NCBI GenBank assembly: GCA_021847575.1
Contig: JAJZQO010000025.1
Coordinates: forward strand, 1-33,015
Reading direction: 5' to 3'
Source: Bacillota bacterium
GTDB taxonomy: Bacteria > Bacillota > Sulfobacillia > JAJZYS01 > JAJYTV01
Length of the DNA stretch: 33,015 nucleotides
Positions 8,055-15,222 of the stretch are shown one piece after another (position 1 is the first letter of the stretch; every line of letters begins with the position of its first letter). A program made the position numbers and the translations under genes. The notes under the pieces are model-generated. The model saw only the letters and a list, made by a program, of their open reading frames with translations, made no database searches and had not been told where the DNA came from.

Positions 8055-9209
8055 ATGTCCGACAAGACGGCTATCGTGCTGGGTGGGGGAGTGGGTGGCG
8101 TCGTTGCGGCAAGCCACCTGCGGCGATTGCTCCCCCAGGAGGATCGCATCGTTGTGATCGAGCGCTCGGGACGCCACGTATTCTGGCCGTCCCTCCTCTG
8201 GCTCATGACCGGCACACGGAAGGTCCAAGATGTTCAGCGCGACATCGCTGCCCTGAAACAGCCGGGCATCGACGTGTTGAAGCGCGAGGTAACGAGGATC
8301 GATCCGGGCACCTGCACCGTATATATGGGTGATGAATCGCTGCAGGGCGACGCGCTTGTCGTTGCGCTTGGGGCGCAGCTCGCGCCCGATCGGATTCCTG
8401 GGCTCAGCGAGGGTGGACACAACTTCTACACGGTGGAAGGGGCGGCGCACCTCTACGAGGATCTTCAGGCCCTGCGCGAAGGGCGTGTTGTCGTCCTGAT
8501 CGCCGGCGTGCCGTTCAAGTGCCCGGCGGCTCCCTACGAGGCCGCCATGCTGATCGATCACCTCCTTAGGAAGCGCGGTGTGCGCGACCGGGTGGAGCTG
8601 GAAGTCTGGGCCGCGGAGCCTGCCCCGATGGGGGTCGCGGGACCGGTTGTTTCACAGGGGGTAACGAATCTGGTCGCCGAGCACGCCATTGGCTACCATC
8701 CGAGCCGGCAGATCTCGAAGGTGGACGCCGCAAAGGGGCGCCTCCATTTTGAGAGCGGGGAAGAGGTCCCCTTCGACGTGTTGGCCGTCGTCCCGCCGCA
8801 TGTGCCCCCGGCCGTCGCGCAGGAAGCCGGGCTCACAGCACCGGGTGGCTGGGTAGAGATCGATCGCGAGTCCTGCGAGACGCGGTTCGAGAATGTCTTT
8901 GCCATCGGGGACGTCACCGGCGTGATGCTCGCCATGGGCAAACCTCTGCCGAAGGCAGGCGTGTTCGCGCACGCGCAGGCGGAGGCCGTCGCAAAGACCA
9001 TTGCAGCCAGATGGTCGGGTAAGGGTGAGGAAGGGCGGTTCTCAGGCAACGGCGAGTGCTTCATCGAGATGGGATCGGGCGTTGCCGGCTTCGCGCGCGG
9101 GAACTTTTATGCGGAACCTGCACCCGAGGTGAAGATGTTCCGCACCGGCCGCCACTGGCATGTCGCAAAGGTGGCGTTCGAGAAGAACTGGTGGCGCAGC
9201 TGGTTTTGA
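8055..9209 (+). CDS. SQR-like FAD-dependent pyridine-nucleotide-disulfide oxidoreductase
   Basis: A 384-residue flavoprotein. The N-terminal FAD-binding GGGVGGVVAASHLRR and the second FAD block FAIGDVTG(V) with KPLPKAGVFAHAQAE are intact. PFKCPAAPYEAAMLIDHLLRKRG carries Cys156, equivalent to the conserved active Cys of sulfide:quinone oxidoreductases; a second Cys335 (NGECFIEMGSG) could be its partner. A third N-terminal Cys used by some SQR types is absent. The C-terminus ends in aromatic residues (NWWRSWF), as in monotopic membrane-attached relatives. The start follows GGAGGG (8042-8047). It probably oxidises sulfide or a persulfide, passing electrons to quinone. Such genes are often found next to dsrE homologues in sulfur oxidisers. 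Confidence 0.83.
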   Translation: MSDKTAIVLGGGVGGVVAASHLRRLLPQEDRIVVIERSGRHVFWPSLLWLMTGTRKVQDVQRDIAALKQPGIDVLKREVTRIDPGTCTVYMGDESLQGDALVVALGAQLAPDRIPGLSEGGHNFYTVEGAAHLYEDLQALREGRVVVLIAGVPFKCPAAPYEAAMLIDHLLRKRGVRDRVELEVWAAEPAPMGVAGPVVSQGVTNLVAEHAIGYHPSRQISKVDAAKGRLHFESGEEVPFDVLAVVPPHVPPAVAQEAGLTAPGGWVEIDRESCETRFENVFAIGDVTGVMLAMGKPLPKAGVFAHAQAEAVAKTIAARWSGKGEEGRFSGNGECFIEMGSGVAGFARGNFYAEPAPEVKMFRTGRHWHVAKVAFEKNWWRSWF

Positions 9210-9439
9210 TGCGGCTTACAGAGTCGCAGACAACCACGCACAAGGTTCCGCACGGCGCGGCTTGGTGCTGACCACGCGGCAGCCAGGTGTTGGACACGGC
9301 CGCGGCGGTCAGCCGTTTGGCATGGTTCCGTCGGGCTCCGCAAACTCAGCGTAGTGCAGGCCTGACAAGCAGCCATCTTAATCGAGCGCGTCGAAGCAGG
9401 CTGGCGCCGACAACGGGTTGTTTTACGGGGGCTGGTGAT

Positions 9440-10093
9440 GTGATCCGCTCTGAGTCGTCCACGCAACGCGCAAGGCTGCCGAACCTCGGCATCACGGTTG
9501 AATGGCTCACAATCGCCTGGATGGTCGTTGAAGTTGGCGTCGGCATCCGAGCCGCCATTCTTTCGGGCAGTGTCGCCCTGATGGCCTTCGGACTGGACAG
9601 CGGGATCGAGATCGTGTCCGCCGGTGTCATGGTGTGGCGGCTTGGCATTGAACAACAGGGCGGCAATGTGGAGCGCGTCGATCATGCCGAACGTCGGGCG
9701 TCAACGCTGGTCGGATGGGGTCTGATGCTCCTTGCCATCTATGTCGTCGCGAGCGCCGCCTGGGGCCTTTGGCAGCGTAGCCAGCCCGAGCCGACAGCAC
9801 TTGGAATCGCCCTCGCCGCCGCCGCGGTGGTCGTCATGCCGGTCCTTGTCGGGGTGAAGCGCCATATCGCCGACAGAATCGGCAGTGCTGCGTTGCGTGG
9901 TGACGCCGCCGAAGGCGTGGTCTGCGCCTACATGGCGATCGTGCTTCTCGCCGGGCTGGTTCTGCGCGCTGCCTTCGGATGGTGGTGGGCCGATTCCATC
10001 GCTGCCCTCGGCATCGTGTACGTCATCGTCCGCGAGGGCCGGGAAGCTCTCAGCGAGGCACGGGCCGAGGAGGACGAGAGAGGTCTGAAGTAA
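9440..10093 (+). CDS. Cation-diffusion-facilitator-like membrane transporter
   Basis: A 217-residue membrane protein with five or six hydrophobic segments (VEWLTIAWMVVEVGVGI, GWGLMLLAIYVVASAAW, ALGIALAAAAVVVMPVLVG, GVVCAYMAIVLLAGLVL, WWADSIAALGIVYVIV). AFGLDSGIEIVSAGVMVWR matches the CDF helix that normally reads HxxxD/DxxxD, and ALRGDAAEGVVCAY is the second metal-helix equivalent with Asp and Glu. It lacks the cytoplasmic C-terminal domain of full-length CDF proteins. GTG 9440 is taken as start because GGGGG (9427-9431) lies 8 bases upstream; the frame's longer start at 9287 has no such site and would add non-membrane sequence. Substrate unknown. About 230 bases separate it from the SQR-like gene, so it may not belong to that operon. 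Confidence 0.75.
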   Translation: MIRSESSTQRARLPNLGITVEWLTIAWMVVEVGVGIRAAILSGSVALMAFGLDSGIEIVSAGVMVWRLGIEQQGGNVERVDHAERRASTLVGWGLMLLAIYVVASAAWGLWQRSQPEPTALGIALAAAAVVVMPVLVGVKRHIADRIGSAALRGDAAEGVVCAYMAIVLLAGLVLRAAFGWWWADSIAALGIVYVIVREGREALSEARAEEDERGLK

Positions 10094-10132
10094 CTCATCC
10101 TTCCATGCCCACACGCGCCGCGATCTCCCGCC

Positions 10133-10270
10133 GAAGCAGACCTTGGCCGCAAATTGGGTTTCCCGAAGTGAAGCGAGCGCACCAACGGCACCCTGCAGCG
10201 GTGGGACCCTAAGGGGATTCTCAAGCCCAAACGCAGCCCGACCAGCTCCCGGTGGCCAAGGTTGTCGCGG
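10133..10270 (+). pseudogene. Relic of IS607-type serine recombinase (N-terminal MerR-like HTH)
   Basis: Translating from 10133 gives EADLGRKLGFPK, a TGA (10169-10171), then ERTNGTLQRWDPKGILKPKR and SPTSSRW. This closely follows the helix-turn-helix of IS607-family recombinases and related MerR-type proteins, where an AKxLGVS helix is followed by TLQRWDREGxLKPxRTPxxxRRY. The internal stop and the loss of similarity after about 10260 mark it as decayed. No resolvase catalytic domain or tnpB follows; typA begins shortly after. Recognition is by eye and covers only about 40 residues. Confidence 0.45.
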
Positions 10271-10288
10271 GGACGGCGCCAAGCGTGC

Positions 10289-10317
10289 GTGGCACGGCTT
10301 GCGGCACATGATACACT
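10289..10317 (+). promoter_or_regulatory. Possible sigma-A promoter for typA
   Basis: GTGGCA (10289-10294) and TACACT (10312-10317) are spaced by 17 bases and each matches four of six consensus bases. It is the best such pair seen in the gap ahead of typA. Weak evidence. Confidence 0.3.
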
Positions 10318-10436
10318 ACGATAGGCAAGGCGGCCGAAAGGTTCGCCCGCTGACTTTTCTCTTCCGGATATAGGGGGATCTCGCACTGGACCTCAAGGTT
10401 TTTGCATCGGGCGAGTCGGCTGCGCGGCGCACCGAC

Positions 10437-12257
10437 ATGCGCAACATCGCCATCATAGCGCACGTCGACCACGGCAAGACGACGCTCGTCGACGCGATGC
10501 TGCGCCAGAGCGGCGTCTTCCGGGAGAACCAGCAGGTCTCGGAGCGCGTGATGGACCGCAACGAACTCGAGCGCGAGCGCGGCATCACGATCCTGGCGAA
10601 GAACACAGCCGTCGTCTACCACAAGCACACCATCAACATCGTGGACACGCCAGGCCACGCCGACTTCAGCGGCGAGGTGGAGCGCATTCTCAGCATGGTC
10701 GACGGCGCCCTGCTGGTCGTGGACGCTGTCGAGGGCCCGATGCCGCAAACCCGCTACGTCCTGCGCAAGGCGCTCGAGCAGCGCCTGCGTCCGATCGTCT
10801 TCATCAACAAGGTGGACCGCCCCGAAGCGGATCCGGCGGCGGCCCTCGACGGCGTGATCGACCTCTTCATCGCGCTCGGCGCCGGCGAGGAGCAGCTGGA
10901 GTTCCCCGTGCTCTACGGCTCGGGTCGCGCCGGTGTCGCGTCGACCGACCCGTCCCAGCCCGGAGCTGACCTGCGCCCGCTCTTCGAGACGATCCTCGAG
11001 GCCGTGCCGGGGCCCATAGCACTCACCGGGCCGCTGCAGATGCTCGTCTCGTCGCTGGACTACGACGACTACCTGGGCCGCATCGCGCTCGGCAGGATCC
11101 ACCGCGGCGTCCTGCAGCCGGGCCAGTCCGTCCTCGCCCTGCACCGCGACGAGACGCAGACCCAAGGCAAGATCGCGAAACTGTTTGTCTTCCGCGGACT
11201 CGAGCGGGTCGCCGTGGAAGAGGCCGAAGCCGGTCAGATCGTGGCCCTGAGCGGCCTGTCGAACGTCTTCGTGGGTGAGACCATCACCGATCCCGCGGAG
11301 CCAGAGCCGCTTCCTGGGCTCGTCGTGGACGAGCCCACCCTGACGATGACCTTCAGGGTCAACGACTCGCCCTTCTCGGGCCGCGAGGGACGGTACGTCA
11401 CGTCGCGGCACCTGCGCGATCGCCTATGGCGCGAGCTCGAGCGCAACGTGGCCCTGCGCGTCGAGGAGACCGACTCGCCAGACGCGTTCGTCGTCGCGGG
11501 GCGGGGCGAACTGCATCTCTCGATTCTGCTCGAGACCATGCGCCGCGAAGGCTACGAGCTCGCCGTCTCCCGGCCGGAGGTCATCCTGCGGGGCGCCGGC
11601 GACGGCGTCGAGGAGCCCTACGAGGAACTGGTGATCGATGTGCCGGAAGCCCACGTCGGGGCTGTCATGGAGGGGGTCGGACGCCGCCGCGGCGAGCTTG
11701 TCAGCATGGCACCGACCGCCGGCGAGGGGCGGCGCCTGGTGTTCCGCATCCCGTCGCGCGGCCTGATCGGTTACCGCGGCGAATTCCTCACCGCCACGAA
11801 GGGCTACGGCACGATGCACCACGTGTTGCTGGGCTACGCTGCCGCCGGCTCTCCGCCGCCGCGGCGCAACAGGGGCAGCCTCGTCGCCTCGGAGACGGGA
11901 GAGGCCACTTCCTACGCCCTCGACCAGCTGGCCGACCGCGGCACCTTCTTCATCGGTCCGCAGACGCCGGTCTACCGCGGCCAGGTGGTGGGGGAGCACA
12001 CGCGCGAGAAGGACCTGGACCTCAACGTCTGCAAGCGCAAGCACGTCACCAACGTGCGCAACGCCACCGCGGAAGAGGCCATCCGCCTGCAGTCCGCGCG
12101 CATCCTAAGCCTCGAGGACGCCCTCGAGTTCCTCGCGGACGACGAGCTTTTGGAGGTCACGCCGCAGAATCTGCGCCTGCGCAAGGCGGTGCTCGACGCG
12201 GAAGAGCGGCACAAGATCAACAAGGCGCGGCAGAAGGCGGAGGAAGCGCAAGGCTAG
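10437..12257 (+). CDS. typA: Ribosome-associated translational GTPase TypA/BipA
   Basis: A 606-residue GTPase related to EF-G and LepA that acts in ribosome assembly and stress adaptation. The G domain starts at once: [21 protein letters not shown] (P-loop), [15 protein letters not shown] (switch I), [17 protein letters not shown] and [12 protein letters not shown]. Domains II and III follow, with the TypA-specific C-terminal block [38 protein letters not shown] and [15 protein letters not shown], distinguishing it from LepA and EF-G. ATG 10437 has no ribosome binding site, and relatives have several residues before RNIAIIAH. In frame, CTG 10386 lies 8 bases after AGGGGG (10372-10377) and would add 17 residues, so a non-AUG start is possible. 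Confidence 0.95.
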   Translation: MRNIAIIAHVDHGKTTLVDAMLRQSGVFRENQQVSERVMDRNELERERGITILAKNTAVVYHKHTINIVDTPGHADFSGEVERILSMVDGALLVVDAVEGPMPQTRYVLRKALEQRLRPIVFINKVDRPEADPAAALDGVIDLFIALGAGEEQLEFPVLYGSGRAGVASTDPSQPGADLRPLFETILEAVPGPIALTGPLQMLVSSLDYDDYLGRIALGRIHRGVLQPGQSVLALHRDETQTQGKIAKLFVFRGLERVAVEEAEAGQIVALSGLSNVFVGETITDPAEPEPLPGLVVDEPTLTMTFRVNDSPFSGREGRYVTSRHLRDRLWRELERNVALRVEETDSPDAFVVAGRGELHLSILLETMRREGYELAVSRPEVILRGAGDGVEEPYEELVIDVPEAHVGAVMEGVGRRRGELVSMAPTAGEGRRLVFRIPSRGLIGYRGEFLTATKGYGTMHHVLLGYAAAGSPPPRRNRGSLVASETGEATSYALDQLADRGTFFIGPQTPVYRGQVVGEHTREKDLDLNVCKRKHVTNVRNATAEEAIRLQSARILSLEDALEFLADDELLEVTPQNLRLRKAVLDAEERHKINKARQKAEEAQG

Positions 12258-12278
12258 ATTCCATTTACTGGCGTTATA

Positions 12279-12309
12279 GGCTACAATTCCTTGCGGAGGG
12301 ATTGTAGCC
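12279..12309. repeat. 31-bp near-perfect palindrome (12-7-12) abutting a recombinase-like gene
   Basis: GGCTACAATTCC (12279-12290) and GGGATTGTAGCC (12298-12309) are inverted repeats matching at 11 of 12 positions around a 7-base centre (TTGCGGA). The outer nine pairs are perfect. The right arm ends at the base before ATG 12310, and the GGAGGG ribosome binding site spans the centre and right arm. Arm and spacer sizes match core sites of tyrosine recombinases. It could equally be an operator or an mRNA hairpin that hides the ribosome binding site; TACAAT (12282-12287) could also serve as a -10. Confidence 0.75.
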
Positions 12310-13122
12310 ATGCTGTTTCTGGACGCAGTCGAGAGATGCCTCGCAACGCTGCAGACGCTGGGCCGCGGGCGGCAGACGATCGCCGCCTACCGCGCCGACC
12401 TCATGCTCTACGGCCGGCACGCGGCCGGGCAATTGCGCCAGCCGCTCGGCGAACTGCTGCTCGAGGAGTGCGCCGCGCTTGGCGTGGACGGCTACCTGCG
12501 GGAACTGCAGGAAGTCCGGCGCAACGCCCCCGCCACGCTGGCCCGCCGTCTCGCCTCGCTGCGCGCGCTCTACGGCGCCACGTGGCGGGAGGCGGGCCTG
12601 CAGGACAACCCCGCGCAAGCCATCGCCTATCCCGGCGGGAAGAGGCGCTCGGTTCCCGCCCTCGACCTGGACGCCGCGCGCTCGCTGGTGCGGGCCGCCG
12701 CCTACCAGAGCCGCACGCCGCTGCGCGACGCCCTGATGCTGACGCTGATGCTGGGCAACGGTCTGAGCCTGGCCGAGCTCGTGCGGCTGGACAGTTGCGA
12801 TGTCGACGTCGCCCGACGGGAGATCGTCGTGAGGGGACGGCGCGGCCGCAAGCGGACGGTCCCGGTCTCGCACGCGACGGCCATCCTGCTCGCACGGCAT
12901 ATCGCAAGCCAGCCCGGGGGACCGCTCTGGTGCAACCGGCAGGGCCGGCGGCTATCGCCGCGGGGCGTCCAGTACGTCTGCCAGCGCGCTTCGCGGCATG
13001 CGCGCGTCGACGGTCACGCCTCGGCGCAGGCCCTCAGGGCCACGGCGAGGCGCTTGATGCGCCGGGCCGGAGCCAGTCCCGCCACACTGCGAGCCCTGCT
13101 CGGCGTCGAGAGTGCGGTATAG
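12310..13122 (+). CDS. Tyrosine-recombinase/integrase-like protein, catalytically degenerate
   Basis: A 270-residue protein with the two-domain layout of XerC/XerD: an N-terminal SAM-like core-binding domain (GRGRQTIAAYRADLMLYGRH, LARRLASLRALYGATWREAG) and a catalytic-like domain (RDALMLTLMLGNGLSLAELVRLDSCDVD). The active-site set is mostly gone: the box I Arg (normally GLR) is Ser153, the hairpin Lys is in an all-Arg stretch (GRRGRKR), the HxxR His is Gln240 (its Arg243 remains), the LLGH His is Val266, and the protein ends at residue 270, before the nucleophilic Tyr. It therefore should bind DNA but not cut it. The start is firm: GGAGGG at 12295-12300. It follows typA by 52 bases and converges on the histidine kinase gene with 6 bases between. 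Confidence 0.8.
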   Translation: MLFLDAVERCLATLQTLGRGRQTIAAYRADLMLYGRHAAGQLRQPLGELLLEECAALGVDGYLRELQEVRRNAPATLARRLASLRALYGATWREAGLQDNPAQAIAYPGGKRRSVPALDLDAARSLVRAAAYQSRTPLRDALMLTLMLGNGLSLAELVRLDSCDVDVARREIVVRGRRGRKRTVPVSHATAILLARHIASQPGGPLWCNRQGRRLSPRGVQYVCQRASRHARVDGHASAQALRATARRLMRRAGASPATLRALLGVESAV

Positions 13123-13128
13123 GGCACT

Positions 13129-14487
13129 CTAGGCGTCGCGTGGCAGGCGGATGGTGGCGGTCGTGCCGCTGCCAGGCGCGGAGCGCAGCGCAAGCGTCGC
13201 CTGAAGCGACTCCGCCAAGGCCTTCGCGATGGGCAGCCCGAGCCCCGTGCCCTTCATGCCCCTGCCGTGCCGGCCGCGGAAGAAGCGTTCCGTCACGAAC
13301 GGCAGCTCGTCCTTGTCGATCCCCGGTCCGGTGTCGCGGACGTAGATTTCGACCGCGTCGGGCAGCAAGGACGCGCCAAGCGTGACGCGGCCGCCTGCCG
13401 GCGTGTAGTGCAGCGCATTCTCGAGCAAGGCCCAATAGGCCCGCGTCAGGATCTGCACGTCCACCCGAACCGTTTGCGCAGAGGGCGGCAGGAGGGTCAC
13501 CTTGAGCTGCGGTGCCAGGGCCTGCGCGTCCTCGCGCAGGCCCTCGAGCCACGGTCCGAGTGCGAGCGGTTCGGGTTCCGGCCGCCGCGTGCGCGCCGAC
13601 TCGAGGGTCAGGAGATCGTTCGTGAGCCCGGTCATGCCGGCCAGGGCCTGCTGCATCGCGCTCAAAGACTCCTGCGCCTCCTGGGCGTCGAGCGTCCCCT
13701 CGGCCAGAAGGGCGGCGTTGCCCTGCATGATCTGGAGCGGTGTGCGCAGCTGGTGCGCCGCCTCCGCGAGCAGCATGCGGTCCCGCTGGCGCTGCAGGTC
13801 CAGATCGGAGATGAGGTTGTTGAGCACGCGGCCGAGGCGCCCGATCTCGTCCTGCGGGTCCGACAGTTCCGGCAGTTTGGCGCCGGCGGGCGAGCGCCTG
13901 AGCTCCATCGCCGCCTCGGTCAGAGCCTCCACCGGCTTGAGCATGCGGCGCGCCGCCACGTAGCCGAACGCGCCGCCGCCGACGGCGGCCGCAAGGCCGA
14001 TCGTCGCGATGCCCAGCAGCAGGTCCTCGACCAGCGAGATGGCGGAGGCGAGTGGGTAGTCGAGCACCACGGCAAGGTTCTGGTGCGTGAGGTCGACCCG
14101 CACGTAGGGAAAACCGTCCGCGAGCGATATGCCGTTGCGCGCTCCCGTCGGCACACGCGATCCCGTGTTCGTGGACTGCAGCACCACCTGGCCGTTGCGG
14201 TAGATCCAGACCTGGGGATCGCTCCGGAGAACGTCGTGTTTCACGGCCTGGACGGTCGCGCTGGTCGGACCACCTGGGCTGAGCGTGTCGAGCACGAGCT
14301 GGGCCGTGCTGAGCGCGTTCGCGCTGACCGTCGTGTACTGATGGATAGCGGTGAAGATCGACACGAGCAAGCTGGCGCCGATGACCATTCCCGCCGTCGC
14401 AAGCCCGGCCTGCGTCGCGAGCCTTCGGCTGAGGCTGCCGAGGCGGCGTTCGCGCAGCTCGCTGGCGGGCGTGGGAGCGGTGCTCAC
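13129..14487 (-). CDS. Sensor histidine kinase (HAMP, HisKA, HATPase)
   Basis: A 452-residue membrane sensor. TM1 lies near residues 28-48 (LATAGMVIGASLLVSIFTAI), an extracellular region follows, and TM2 near 155-175 (LLLGIATIGLAAAVGGGAFGYV). A HAMP-like linker (RRMLKPVEALTEAAMELRR) leads to the HisKA box AEAAHQLRTPLQ with phospho-acceptor His245. The ATPase domain shows the N box (LENALHYTPAGG), G1 (DTGPGID), F box (ERFFRG) and G2 (GTGLGLPIAKA). It starts at GTG 14487, overlapping the regulator stop by 4 bases (GTGA), so the pair is co-translated. The signal is unknown. Confidence 0.93.
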   Translation of the reverse strand: MSTAPTPASELRERRLGSLSRRLATQAGLATAGMVIGASLLVSIFTAIHQYTTVSANALSTAQLVLDTLSPGGPTSATVQAVKHDVLRSDPQVWIYRNGQVVLQSTNTGSRVPTGARNGISLADGFPYVRVDLTHQNLAVVLDYPLASAISLVEDLLLGIATIGLAAAVGGGAFGYVAARRMLKPVEALTEAAMELRRSPAGAKLPELSDPQDEIGRLGRVLNNLISDLDLQRQRDRMLLAEAAHQLRTPLQIMQGNAALLAEGTLDAQEAQESLSAMQQALAGMTGLTNDLLTLESARTRRPEPEPLALGPWLEGLREDAQALAPQLKVTLLPPSAQTVRVDVQILTRAYWALLENALHYTPAGGRVTLGASLLPDAVEIYVRDTGPGIDKDELPFVTERFFRGRHGRGMKGTGLGLPIAKALAESLQATLALRSAPGSGTTATIRLPRDA

Positions 14488-15215
14488 TCGGCCTGGGCCT
14501 CCGCCACACCGTGGTCGTCCTGTGCGCGCAGCCGGTAGCCCACGCCGCGCACCGTCTCGATGAGCTTCGGCGCCCCGACGGCCGTCAGCTTCTGGCGCAG
14601 GTAGCCGATGTAGACATCGACGATATTGCTCTGTCCGCCGTAATGAAAGCCCCAGACGCGCTCGAGCAGCATATCGCGCGTCAGGACGGTCTCCTGGTTC
14701 AGCGCAAGACAGCGCAGCAGTTCGAACTCCCGGCGTGTCAGGCTCAGCAGCTCACCCTGGAAGCTCACCTCCCAGCGCAGCGTGTCGACGTGGAGCTGGC
14801 CGACGTCCAGCACGGCCTGGGCACGCTCGTGTTCGCCCTGATGGCCGCTGCGGCGCAGCAGGGCGCGCAGGCGGGCCACGAGCTCCGCTGGCGCGAACGG
14901 CTTGACAAGGTAGTCGTCTGCGCCGGCGTCGAGGCCCTCCACACGTTCGGGCAGGCTGCCGCGCGCCGTAAGCATGAGGATCGGGATATCAGACAGGGCG
15001 CGCAGGGCCCGGCAGACCTCGAGCCCGTCGATGTCGGGCAGGGTGAGGTCGAGGATGACTGCGTCGTACTGGCCCTGCGCCGCCTCGGTGAGGCCCGCGC
15101 GTCCGGTCGGCTGATGCGCGACCGTGAACCCGGCGTGGCGCATCTCGATGGTGACGAGACGCGCTACGGCGGGGTCGTCCTCGATCAGGAGAAGATTCGG
15201 CTCTGGCTGTTGCAT
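14484..15215 (-). CDS. OmpR/PhoB-family response regulator
   Basis: A 243-residue regulator. The receiver domain begins LLLIEDDPAVARLV, with phosphorylation Asp56 in VILDLTLPDIDG, the switch Thr in MLTARG and Lys in LVKPFAP. The C-terminal winged-helix domain has SLTRREFELLRCLALNQETVLTRDMLLERVWG, SNIVDVYIGYLRQKL and IETVRGVGYRL, typical of OmpR/PhoB. It is cognate to the overlapping kinase. Its ribosome binding site (AGGAACGGTGA on the minus strand) falls in the last codons of iscB, 7 bases upstream, so the IscB element has landed at its translation start region and probably replaced its native leader. Confidence 0.95.
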   Translation of the reverse strand: MQQPEPNLLLIEDDPAVARLVTIEMRHAGFTVAHQPTGRAGLTEAAQGQYDAVILDLTLPDIDGLEVCRALRALSDIPILMLTARGSLPERVEGLDAGADDYLVKPFAPAELVARLRALLRRSGHQGEHERAQAVLDVGQLHVDTLRWEVSFQGELLSLTRREFELLRCLALNQETVLTRDMLLERVWGFHYGGQSNIVDVYIGYLRQKLTAVGAPKLIETVRGVGYRLRAQDDHGVAEAQAE

Positions 15216-15222
15216 GGCTAAG

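Noticed and set aside
9287-9439. N-terminal extension of the CDF-like transporter
   Set aside because: No ribosome binding site at 9287, and the added sequence is Arg-rich; GTG 9440 has GGGGG at correct spacing.
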